From an uncultured Clostridia bacterium (GTDB lineage: Bacteria; Bacillota; Clostridia; Christensenellales; Aristaeellaceae): a stretch of 11,206 bases of DNA. The notes under the pieces were generated by a model, which did no database searches, was not told the origin of the DNA, and was given only the letters and a program-made list of their open reading frames with translations. Shown piece after piece: positions 1-5,655 of the stretch. The position numbers and the translations under genes are program-made. The stretch lies in NCBI GenBank assembly GCA_934631055.1, contig CAKTXP010000068.1, positions 1 through 11,206 on the forward strand, given 5' to 3'. The first letter of the stretch is position 1. Each line of letters starts with the position of its first letter.

Positions 1-17
1 GTCCCCTCTCTTCCCCG

Positions 18-254
18 TCAGTCGATTAAGTCCTCCGGTTTCAAGGGGCCCTTCTCCGTTTCTTCTTCGCCGGGCATCTCGTCCTCCGACGGCATGCTCC
101 TGAATGCCAGACTGCGTAAATCCTCGCGGCTGACGACCGTGTTCGTACCCATGCACGCACGACAGCGGTATAGACACTCCGGACAGACACAGCCAAAGTC
201 AATGCCCTCCGACTGGATCATATATGTTCCGCATTGCGGACATCCGCATCGCAT
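18..254 (-). CDS. Small eight-cysteine zinc-ribbon-like protein
   Basis: A 78-residue protein whose first half holds eight cysteines in three clusters: C3-x-C5-xx-C8, C22-x-C24-xx-C27 and C31-xx-C34. Such CxxC knuckles usually bind one or two zinc ions; an iron-sulfur site is possible but less likely. From about residue 43 the protein is cysteine-free and strongly acidic (a run of E and D near residues 56-67), probably a disordered tail. There is no signal peptide or membrane segment, so it should be cytosolic. The start is supported by a GAGGAGG ribosome binding site 8 bases upstream, which overlaps the stop codon region of the deacetylase gene 13 bases away, so translation is probably coupled. 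It is the last gene of the LCP-proA-deacetylase run. No specific function is recognised; a nucleic-acid or protein-binding role would be a guess. Confidence 0.75.
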   Translation of the reverse strand: MRCGCPQCGTYMIQSEGIDFGCVCPECLYRCRACMGTNTVVSREDLRSLAFRSMPSEDEMPGEEETEKGPLKPEDLID

Positions 255-267
255 GACATTTTCCTCC

Positions 268-990
268 TCATTCCTGCGCCGCGGGCAGCATCAGATTCGC
301 GCTGCACCGCGACAAGATCTCCGCGTCCTCCGGATCGGTGGACAGCTTTCTGAATTCATAGCCCCGCTCGCGGAAAAATTCGACCAGATCCGGCAGGATC
401 CTGCGCGTGCGCGTCTTGGCTTCGTGCATCAGCAGGATGACCACGTCTTTGTTTCCCAGCTGTTTGGTCGTGTAGCGAAGCATGTCCGCGCTGCTGTCAA
501 ACTTGTATTGCGCGTCGCCGGTCATCATGTTCCAGTCGAACCACGCATAGCCCGAATCGCGCACAAACGCCTTCGTACCCGCGCTGTATATCGTGCTTCC
601 GCCCGGAAAGCGGAAAAGGTCGGTCGAGAATTCCGGATCGACCAGCTCCCGCATCGTATCGGTAAAATTCTGAAGGTCTTGGGCGAGATAATCCGTCGAA
701 TCGAGCCGTTTGAGCGAGTGGTTCATCGAATGGCTTCCGACGGCGTGTCCCGCGTCCAGAATCATCTTCGTATTCTCCGGAAACGCGCGCACGCCCGCCC
801 CGACGAGAAAGAACGTCGCCGGAACATCCAGTTCGTCAAGCAGCTCAAGCAGTTCCGGCGTGTCTTTTTTCGGTCCGTCGTCGAAGGTCAGGTAAACCAC
901 CCGACGGGGCTCGTCCTCTTGCGCCAGCGCCGCGCCCGCCGTTCCCGCCATGCACAACGCCAGCAGCAGCGCCCATATCCTTTTTGTCAT
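268..990 (-). CDS. Secreted polysaccharide deacetylase (CE4/NodB family)
   Basis: A 240-residue predicted extracellular deacetylase that would remove N-acetyl (or similar) groups from peptidoglycan or another wall glycan. Residues 1-24 form a signal peptide (basic MTKR, a hydrophobic core, an Ala-rich end at about ALAQ) with no lipobox. The NodB motifs are intact: TFDDGP at 35-40 (catalytic base D37, metal ligand D38), the metal-binding H87 and H91 in the SHSMNH stretch, RFPGG at 127-131, the FDW region near 151, and a late histidine H189 in LLMHE. The length fits a single-domain enzyme. I place the start at the ATG at 990, preceded by an AGAGAGAAG site. A GTG at 1020 is in frame and overlaps the proA stop as GTGA, but it would give a long charged leader ahead of the signal peptide. 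The exact glycan target cannot be told. Confidence 0.9.
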   Translation of the reverse strand: MTKRIWALLLALCMAGTAGAALAQEDEPRRVVYLTFDDGPKKDTPELLELLDELDVPATFFLVGAGVRAFPENTKMILDAGHAVGSHSMNHSLKRLDSTDYLAQDLQNFTDTMRELVDPEFSTDLFRFPGGSTIYSAGTKAFVRDSGYAWFDWNMMTGDAQYKFDSSADMLRYTTKQLGNKDVVILLMHEAKTRTRRILPDLVEFFRERGYEFRKLSTDPEDAEILSRCSANLMLPAAQE

Positions 991-1016
991 GGTTCTTCTC
1001 TCTTTATCTGGGAACG

Positions 1017-2327
1017 TCACACAAGCTTCTTATGCGTAAAGCTCCTGCGCCCTTCCGCAAAATCCGCAACAATATCGCCGTGTCCGCGCAGGATGTACTT
1101 GTATGAGCAAAGCCCTTCCAGCCCCATCGGCCCGCGCGCGTGGATCTTTCCCGTCGAAATGCCGACCTCCGCGCCGAATCCGTAGCGGTAGCCGTCGGCA
1201 AAGCGCGTCGAACAGTTCTGATAGACGCCTGCGGAATCGACCAGCGCAAAGAATCTGCCTGCCGCCCCCTCGTCGCGGGTCACGATGCAGTCCGTATGGT
1301 GCGAGCCGCGCGCGTTGATATAGGCGATAGCTTCCTCCAGCGAATCGACAATGCGCACCGCCATCTCCGGCGCGAGGTATTCGTGTCCCCAGTCCGCCTC
1401 CGTCGCTTTCGTGCTGGCGACGCCGCAGACATACAGCGCTTCGCGCGCCCGCTCGTCGGCGTGCAGCTCCACGCCCGCCTGAACCAGCGCGCGTCCGATG
1501 ACGGGCAGCGCGCCCTTCAGCTGGGCGCTGTGAATAAGCAGCGTCTCCGCCGCATTACATGCCGCCGGATACTGCGTCTTTGCATCCACGGCAATGCGCG
1601 CCGCCATCTGCGCGTCGCAGTCCGCGTCCACATAGACATGACATACGCCGTCACTGTGACCGAGAACGGGGATCCTGCTGTTCTCCATGATGTACCGGAC
1701 GAACGCGTTCGAGCCGCGCGGGATGATGAGGTCGATATCCTCGTCCATGCCGAGCATCACGCCCACATCCTCGCGCGTCGTCAGCAGCCCGCACCAGCCC
1801 TCCGGCAGACCGCAGCCGGCGCTCGCATCCCGCAGAACAGCGAAGAGCGCTTCATTGGTATGCAGCGCCTCCCGACCGCCCTTGAGCAGAACGGCGTTGC
1901 CGCTTTTCAGGCACAGCCCGCCGATCTGAACGAGCGCATCCGGACGCGATTCAAAGATGACGCCGATCACGCCGATAGGGCAGCTGATGCGCGAAAGCAC
2001 CAGCCCATCCGCCAGTTCCGTTCGGAGCTGCTCTCTGCCGATGGGATCCTCCATCGCGGCGAGCTGCTCCAAGCCCAGGCAGACGTCGTTCAGCTTGTGT
2101 TCGTCAAAGCGAAGCCGCTTGAGCGCGGGCGCGGAAAGCCCTTCCTTTTCGGCGGCTTCCATGTCCTTTTCGTTCGCGGCAAAAATGTGCGCGGCTTTTG
2201 CGCGCAGCGCCGCCGCCACAGACAGCAGCGCATGATTCCGGATATTGCTCGGCGCGGCGGCTAAGGCAAAGCTTGCATGCTTAGCGGCTCTGGCGATATC
2301 CGCAGCGTTCATCTCCTGCTTATTCAT
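1017..2327 (-). CDS. proA: Gamma-glutamyl phosphate reductase (glutamate-5-semialdehyde dehydrogenase)
   Basis: Catalyses the NADPH-dependent reduction of L-glutamyl-5-phosphate to glutamate-5-semialdehyde, the second step of proline synthesis from glutamate, in the cytosol. The 436-residue protein is slightly longer than the usual 415 or so. It shows the family landmarks: CPIGVIGVIFESRPD at 116-130, the SGNAVLLKGG segment at 142-151, IIPRGSNAFVRYI near 201-213, and the catalytic cysteine C257 in YPAACNAAETLL. The ATG at 2327 has an AGAGGAGA site 3-4 bases upstream and overlaps the end of the LCP gene by 8 bases, so the two are probably translationally coupled. ProB (glutamate 5-kinase), the usual partner, is not in this window. 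Family assignment is firm; the odd part is the wall-associated neighbourhood. Confidence 0.97.
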   Translation of the reverse strand: MNKQEMNAADIARAAKHASFALAAAPSNIRNHALLSVAAALRAKAAHIFAANEKDMEAAEKEGLSAPALKRLRFDEHKLNDVCLGLEQLAAMEDPIGREQLRTELADGLVLSRISCPIGVIGVIFESRPDALVQIGGLCLKSGNAVLLKGGREALHTNEALFAVLRDASAGCGLPEGWCGLLTTREDVGVMLGMDEDIDLIIPRGSNAFVRYIMENSRIPVLGHSDGVCHVYVDADCDAQMAARIAVDAKTQYPAACNAAETLLIHSAQLKGALPVIGRALVQAGVELHADERAREALYVCGVASTKATEADWGHEYLAPEMAVRIVDSLEEAIAYINARGSHHTDCIVTRDEGAAGRFFALVDSAGVYQNCSTRFADGYRYGFGAEVGISTGKIHARGPMGLEGLCSYKYILRGHGDIVADFAEGRRSFTHKKLV

Positions 2328-3141
2328 AAATCTCCTCTTGGATCCTCTTCTGCATCGCCGCCGCGTCCGCGCGGAGCGGGTCAGCGCTGATGATCTGTCC
2401 CTCTTCGGGCAGAACCAGTTCTCGGCGGTCGTCGCCGCCCTGAACGGCGGAAGCCAGCGTGATCGCCGTCATCACATTCAGGTTGGTGTCCATCGACGAA
2501 AGCAGGTTCTTTCCCAGTCCCATCATGCTTCCCAAGTCGCCGCTGTTCACGCCCGCGTACAGCAGCTGCATCAGCGCGTCATAGCCGCGGCTGCGCGCCG
2601 GATCGTCGCCGTCCAGATGCAGGCGGACGAACGCCAGCAGCTCTTCGCCTTCCAAGTCGTTCCAGCCCTCGTCAAGCCCCAGCGCGGCGGCTTCTTCGGC
2701 AGTCAGCTCCATGCTCACCGTGTCCACCGCATCCACCAGCGCCGGCAGATTGCTGATATCCAGCGCAACATAGGTGCCGATGTTCAGCGCCAGCATCGTG
2801 TTGATCGTCCGCTCAGCAAGCATGCCGCGGCTCTTCTTTGCGCCCATCGCATAGACATCCGCCAGACGCACTTCGCCCGCTTCCGGCAGCTCGGCGATCA
2901 GTTCGGCATTCACGCGCGTCATCACCGAACGACCCGTGCGGCTGTTGATGGACGCAATCATGATCGTATCGGTTACGCCGCCATCCTGGAGCAGAACCAG
3001 GATGTTGGTCACGTTCTTATCCAGCGCCTTGTTCAGGTTGATATCCTTCTTGGTGACGTTGATCCCGTCCTCAGCAAACGCGCACGCCGACAGCATCATC
3101 ATGCTCAGTAAGATATAGAAGATTCTTTTGATCTGTTTCAT
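2320..3141 (-). CDS. Divergent LytR-CpsA-Psr (LCP) family extracytoplasmic protein
   Basis: A 273-residue exported protein with the LCP fold signature. LCP enzymes move undecaprenyl-phosphate-linked glycopolymers onto peptidoglycan on the outer face of the membrane. Residues 1-23 are a signal sequence that ends either in a lipobox (LSAC, lipidated C20) or at AFA/ED. The recognisable core is NILVLLQDG..TDTIMIASIN at 46-66, R76 where the family has the Arg of its PRDT motif, the LVDAVDTVSMEL segment at 135-146, and FVRLHLDGDDPARSRG at 171-186. It differs from typical members: the DxR after the first strand is reduced to D53-G-G, PRDT reads TRVN, and the final RxxRQ is RSRG. The start at 3141 follows an AAAGGA site. 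An upstream in-frame ATG at 3159 lacks one, and the frame is open to 3192. It may be catalytically altered. It heads the proA-deacetylase run. Confidence 0.75.
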   Translation of the reverse strand: MKQIKRIFYILLSMMMLSACAFAEDGINVTKKDINLNKALDKNVTNILVLLQDGGVTDTIMIASINSRTGRSVMTRVNAELIAELPEAGEVRLADVYAMGAKKSRGMLAERTINTMLALNIGTYVALDISNLPALVDAVDTVSMELTAEEAAALGLDEGWNDLEGEELLAFVRLHLDGDDPARSRGYDALMQLLYAGVNSGDLGSMMGLGKNLLSSMDTNLNVMTAITLASAVQGGDDRRELVLPEEGQIISADPLRADAAAMQKRIQEEIYE

Positions 3142-3350
3142 TCTGTTTCCTTTCGTCATATAAGAGGAGTTCCGTTGGGGCATCTGCCCCAAGCCCTGCC
3201 TGGGGACCAGTCCTCAGACCCCTTCTTCGCTTCGCACCGGTTTAAATAAACCTATCATCAGCTGTCGCAATGCGACAGCGTAGTGGGAAATCCAAGAACC
3301 TCAGGTTCTTGGCAGGGCGCGGGACAGCGTCCCGCACGTTCCCCTCCGCC
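3142..3350. other. Gene-free segment with stacked hairpins
   Basis: The 209 bases between the GtrA gene and the LCP gene hold no credible coding sequence and no clear promoter. Nearly all of it (3175-3335) is taken up by consecutive inverted repeats, described in a separate entry. Reading on the minus strand, none of the hairpins is followed by a strong T run, so transcription from the GtrA gene may partly continue into the LCP-proA operon. The ribosome binding site of the LCP gene (AAAGGA, about 3148-3153) lies just outside the hairpin array. Confidence 0.6.
3175..3335. repeat. Composite hairpin array (structured intergenic element)
   Basis: At least five inverted repeats follow one another. 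3175-3192 (ttggggca/tgccccaa) is a near-continuous palindrome. 3239-3252 is ggttta/taaacc. 3261-3279 is gctgtcgc/gcgacagc with a 3-base loop. 3292-3312 is ccaagaacc/ggttcttgg with loop tca. 3319-3335 is gcgggac/gtcccgc with loop agc. A weaker pairing of gggg with cccc spans 3202-3222. In addition, gccctgcc at 3193-3200 is the exact complement of ggcagggc at 3311-3318, so the middle hairpins can be enclosed by an 8-bp closing helix as a multi-branched fold. The look is that of a dispersed intergenic repeat of the REP/MITE type or a structured RNA. Whether other copies exist cannot be seen here. Confidence 0.7.
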
Positions 3351-3839
3351 TTACTTCTTCTTGAAGATGAATAGCTTGGAAAAAACGTAGTTCAAAATGA
3401 TAACGACGATGTTCACCAACAGCTTCATCGCGAGGTCGTTCAAATGCAGCATCTCGACCAGCAGGAACATCAGCACCGTTTCAATGCCCAGCGACGCCAG
3501 CCGCATCGCAAAGAAACTGCCCGCTTCCCGAACGAGCGCCAGCATATTCTCGCAATGCGTGTGAAACACGAACGCCTTGTTCGCCACATAGCCAAACGCG
3601 ACCGCAAAGACCCACGCCGTCCATGTTCCCGGCATGACATCCAGCCCCGCCACGCGCGTCGCCAGATAGTAGACGATGTAATTTACCAGCGTCGTCGCCA
3701 CGCCGACGAACAGATAGCTGACCAGCTCCGTGTTGTTCCAGAGTTTCAGGCAGGCGTCACCCAGCTTCGGGGAGACCTTGCCGATCAAACGGATGACCGC
3801 GCGCGCAAGCGCATCGATCGCCTTCCAAATCACTTTCAT
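3351..3839 (-). CDS. GtrA family membrane protein
   Basis: A 162-residue integral membrane protein of the GtrA/DPMS-like family. Members are thought to help move or flip undecaprenyl-phosphate-linked sugars for modification of teichoic acids, O-antigens or other wall glycans. Four membrane segments are visible at about residues 39-61, 72-92, 108-131 and 137-158. The family motifs are present: VGVATTLVNY at 45-54, GYVANKAFVF at 83-92 and NYVFSKLFIF at 150-159, ending in a short lysine tail. Residues 1-35 form a basic amphipathic cytosolic leader, a little longer than in many members. The start has an AGAGG site about 7 bases upstream and a good promoter at 3902-3930. No glycosyltransferase gene is adjacent, so the transported sugar is unknown. 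Confidence 0.9.
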   Translation of the reverse strand: MKVIWKAIDALARAVIRLIGKVSPKLGDACLKLWNNTELVSYLFVGVATTLVNYIVYYLATRVAGLDVMPGTWTAWVFAVAFGYVANKAFVFHTHCENMLALVREAGSFFAMRLASLGIETVLMFLLVEMLHLNDLAMKLLVNIVVIILNYVFSKLFIFKKK

Positions 3840-3901
3840 CTCAGTACCTCTTTTTTGTATCTCTCAAACGATGAGCCGTTTGCCCTTCTTGCCTGTTGGT
3901 T

Positions 3902-3930
3902 ATTATAACACGACGACTTGTCAAGGTCAA
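3902..3930 (-). promoter_or_regulatory. Promoter for the GtrA gene
   Basis: On the minus strand, a -35 box TTGACC (3925-3930) stands 17 bases from a perfect TATAAT -10 (3902-3907), with an upstream TG (TGT-TATAAT) as in an extended -10. A second, perfect TTGACA (3919-3924) directly follows the -35 but is only 11 bases from the -10. Transcription should begin near 3895, giving a leader of about 56 bases. The -35 lies inside one arm of the inverted repeat at 3926-3955. Confidence 0.7.
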
Positions 3931-3955
3931 TTCCCGCAGAATCGCAGGAATTGAC
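3926..3955. promoter_or_regulatory. Inverted repeat over the GtrA -35 region (possible operator)
   Basis: gtcaattcc (3926-3934) is the exact reverse complement of ggaattgac (3947-3955), separated by 12 bases that add two more pairs. One arm contains the GtrA -35 box. The other reads TTGACA on the plus strand (3951-3956). Such placement fits a dimeric regulator site that would block RNA polymerase, but no regulator gene is nearby, and the dyad could also arise from two back-to-back -35 boxes. Confidence 0.4.
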
Positions 3956-4130
3956 AGGCGAAATGAAGCGCTTTATCGCTCAACCCGACATCCTTCCTGC
4001 AAATCCGCCGCCTGCTTCCTCTCCTGCCGCACCGCGCGCCCGCATTTTTGCAATTCTTCCTGCATGCGCATGCCGTTTTTTTCTGTCGGGGAAATTTGTC
4101 GTTTCCCTTCCATTTTAAGGTGGAGTATCG

Positions 4131-4136
4131 TATAAT
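4131..4136 (+). promoter_or_regulatory. Promoter -10 box for the OPRT-like/GNAT pair
   Basis: A perfect TATAAT lies 62 bases before the ATG of the OPRT-like gene. No good -35 is found at 16-18 bases: the best candidate, cttcca at about 4107-4112, matches only three positions. The promoter may therefore be weak or activator-dependent. The downstream leader (about 4143-4198) has no obvious attenuator or riboswitch. Confidence 0.45.
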
Positions 4137-4198
4137 CAGACTGTTGATTCATTACATATCATACAGGATCGAATAAATGCATATGGGAGGACACCGAT

Positions 4199-5068
4199 AT
4201 GGAAAACCCGATTATCTCCTGGCTGTTTGAAACCGACGCCGTACGCGTCTGCCCCGAAGGGCATCCTTTCTGGTATACATCCGGAAAACTCGGACCGTTT
4301 TACATCAATACCCAGTTCCTCTATGGCAGCGAAGCGGCGGCAAACGCGCTCCTCGCCGTCATTGAGGAAGCCTGTGCAGGCGATAAGCTGGCGTTCTATG
4401 ATAAGGTCTACGCCGAAATCGACAAGCAGCTCGCGTCCTGCCCCATCTACGCTCAGCTCATCGACCTGATGACTGAAGCGGCGCGCAAGCTGGATGCGGA
4501 TTTCGTCTCCGGCGGCGAGCGTCGGGACTTCTTCTTCTCCATGCCGGTCGCGCGCAGGCTTGGGCTCGGACATCTGTCCATCTTCAAAGACCTGTCCTCC
4601 GTCTATACGGATGAAAACGGCGTGAGCATGCCTTCCGACGAAGCGCATCTTGCGGGCAAGCGCAGCGTACACATTGCCGATTTGGTGACGGTCGCCTCTT
4701 CCTATATCCGCGCGTGGATCCCCGCCGTCGAAGGTTTGGGCGCGAAGATCGCCTACTCCCTGGCTGTCGTGGATCGCGATCAGGGCGGCAGCGAAATTTT
4801 GAAAAACGCCGGATGCCCGCTGACGACGCTGGTCGTCATCAAGCCTGAGCTGTTTGAGACTGCGCACCGCATGGGACGCATCACCGATAAACAGCTTGCG
4901 CTCGTCCTGCATTTCATCGAAGATCCGGACGCCTTCATGCACGATTTCCTCGCTGCTCATCCGAGCTTCCTCGCCGAAGAGATCGCCAAGGGCGGAAAGA
5001 GCGCCCAGCGCGCTCAGCTGTGCATCTCAAGCGGTTTCGCGCCGGAAGAAGCGCTCCCGAAAGCATAA
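4199..5068 (+). CDS. Orotate phosphoribosyltransferase-like protein (type I PRTase fold)
   Basis: A 289-residue cytosolic protein related to OPRT (PyrE), which joins orotate and PRPP to make OMP. OPRT-like features in order: YTSGKLGPFYINTQ at 26-39 (family SGKxSPFYxN), a region with R108, R109 and FFFS at 104-114, LSIFKD with K130 where OPRT has its RKE, the PRPP-loop position VHIADLVTVASS at 157-168, and a strongly conserved tail VVDRDQGGSEILKNAGCPL at 190-208. It differs from real PyrE. It is about 80 residues longer, with an insertion at about 60-100 and a C-terminal helical extension from about 215, and the loop reads A-D-L-V-T-V-A-S-S instead of the usual acidic pair followed by TTGGS. 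A GGGAGGA site 7 bases upstream supports the start. It may use another substrate, or bind PRPP without classical catalysis. No pyr gene is adjacent. Confidence 0.75.
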   Translation: MENPIISWLFETDAVRVCPEGHPFWYTSGKLGPFYINTQFLYGSEAAANALLAVIEEACAGDKLAFYDKVYAEIDKQLASCPIYAQLIDLMTEAARKLDADFVSGGERRDFFFSMPVARRLGLGHLSIFKDLSSVYTDENGVSMPSDEAHLAGKRSVHIADLVTVASSYIRAWIPAVEGLGAKIAYSLAVVDRDQGGSEILKNAGCPLTTLVVIKPELFETAHRMGRITDKQLALVLHFIEDPDAFMHDFLAAHPSFLAEEIAKGGKSAQRAQLCISSGFAPEEALPKA

Positions 5069-5071
5069 GGC

Positions 5072-5404
5072 ATGGATATCACGCTTTTCCCTCTCGAAAC
5101 GGGCGCGTCATGCCGTCGGTTCTTCATCCGCGCCGACGGACAGCATGCAGGCGGCATCACGGTTCACAGCGTGCAGGGAAACCGTTTTTCCTATGGGATA
5201 GCCGTCACGCCGTCCCTGCGCCGCAAAGGCGTTGCGGGCGCGGCGCTTCCCCTGCTCTTTGAGCGGATGAAGCATTTGGGCTTTCATCTCGCCGTCGCGC
5301 AGGTCGCCCCTGAAAACGCAGCGTCGCTGGCGCTGCACCGCTCTCTGGGCTTTGAAGTCGCGTGCAGGGATGTTTCGGCGATCACGCTGCAAAAGAGGAT
5401 ATAG
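5072..5404 (+). CDS. GNAT family N-acetyltransferase
   Basis: A compact 110-residue acetyl-CoA-dependent acyltransferase. Motif A is clear: YGIAVTPSLRRKGVAGAAL at about 41-59, where RRKGVA is the R/QxxGxA pyrophosphate-binding loop. It is followed by the helix ALPLLFERM and the motif B segment ENAASLALHRSLGFEV at about 81-96. The N-terminal half is short compared with typical 140-170-residue GNATs, so the substrate-binding part is minimal. The ATG lies 3 bases after the stop of the OPRT-like gene, and the only nearby Shine-Dalgarno-like bases sit inside the end of that gene, which points to coupled translation. The acceptor substrate cannot be inferred; small-molecule or N-terminal acetylation are both possible. 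Confidence 0.85.
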   Translation: MDITLFPLETGASCRRFFIRADGQHAGGITVHSVQGNRFSYGIAVTPSLRRKGVAGAALPLLFERMKHLGFHLAVAQVAPENAASLALHRSLGFEVACRDVSAITLQKRI

Positions 5405-5455
5405 AAGGTCGAAATCTCCTCTTATAAATCCTTTTGCCGCATTTCCGCCGCAGTC

Positions 5456-5477
5456 CGTAAAGTTTCAAAACTTTACT
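5456..5477. repeat. Palindromic repeat, copy 1
   Basis: A 22-base sequence with the core gtaaagttt-ca-aaactttac, able to form a 9-bp stem. It is identical, including one flanking base on each side, to the copy at 5600-5621, 144 bases away. The identity over 22 bases and the palindromic form suggest a dispersed repeat or the ends of a small element rather than chance. Confidence 0.75.
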
Positions 5478-5553
5478 CAGCTTGTTGACATAAGCAAACT
5501 TGGCTTGAATAGCAAAATTAAGAAATTCAGCTATTCTTTCATTTGCTGAAAGG

Positions 5554-5587
5554 GCTATTCTCCCCCTTCGGGGGAGAATAGCTTTTT
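5554..5587 (+). terminator. Rho-independent terminator for the OPRT-like/GNAT operon
   Basis: gctattctccccc (5554-5566) pairs perfectly with gggggagaatagc (5570-5582) over 13 bp with loop ttc, and a run of five T residues follows (5583-5587). It is the strongest terminator in the window. It lies 150 bases past the GNAT stop on the same strand. It has no T run on the minus strand, so it is directional. Confidence 0.88.
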
Positions 5588-5599
5588 GTCTACAATCTG

Positions 5600-5621
5600 C
5601 GTAAAGTTTCAAAACTTTACT
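5600..5621. repeat. Palindromic repeat, copy 2
   Basis: The second exact copy of the 22-base palindromic sequence found at 5456-5477, lying 13 bases after the T run of the plus-strand terminator. Together the copies bracket a 122-base segment holding that terminator. Confidence 0.75.
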
Positions 5622-5655
5622 TGCATGCAATCTTCATGCGATTTTCTATGCGTTA

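Larger units (their letters stand above)
3840..4198. other. Divergent intergenic region between GtrA and OPRT-like genes
   Basis: About 360 bases without a protein-coding gene. The left part carries the minus-strand GtrA promoter, a short leader hairpin (3865-3882, caaacg/cgtttg with a 6-base loop) and a 9-bp inverted repeat at 3926-3955. The right part carries a perfect TATAAT at 4131-4136 for the plus-strand genes and a gggaaa/tttccc hairpin at about 4089-4107. The middle (about 3960-4085) is C-rich on the plus strand, with three (t/c)tcctgc motifs and a perfect 12-base palindrome gcatgcgcatgc (4062-4073) just before seven T residues. I see no convincing short reading frame. Confidence 0.55.

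Noticed and set aside
94..1185. Long open frame on the plus strand opposite the deacetylase gene
   Set aside because: Its product is Arg/His-rich and low in hydrophobic structure, with no recognisable domain, and it lies antisense to a well-supported CE4 gene; it is a shadow of GC-rich codons.
1140..2264. Long plus-strand open frame opposite proA
   Set aside because: Arg/Ala-rich translation without any family motif; proA on the other strand has all its conserved residues.
2245..3111. Plus-strand open frame opposite the LCP gene
   Set aside because: Gln/His/Arg-rich product, no ribosome binding site or domain, fully antisense to the LCP gene.
4062..4082. Firm terminator call for gcatgcgcatgc plus seven T residues
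   Set aside because: The stem is at most five base pairs with a 2-base loop, and no upstream plus-strand gene exists to terminate; it is kept only as part of a speculative small-RNA finding.
4136..4960. Minus-strand open frame opposite the OPRT-like gene
   Set aside because: No motif in the product; the plus-strand frame has a good Shine-Dalgarno site and clear OPRT similarity.
5456..5621. CRISPR array
   Set aside because: There are only two repeat copies, the spacing of about 122 bases is too long, and no cas genes are present.
5382..5630. Short minus-strand open frame in the repeat-rich gap
   Set aside because: It consists largely of the hairpin and palindrome sequences and overlaps a terminator; no ribosome binding site was seen.
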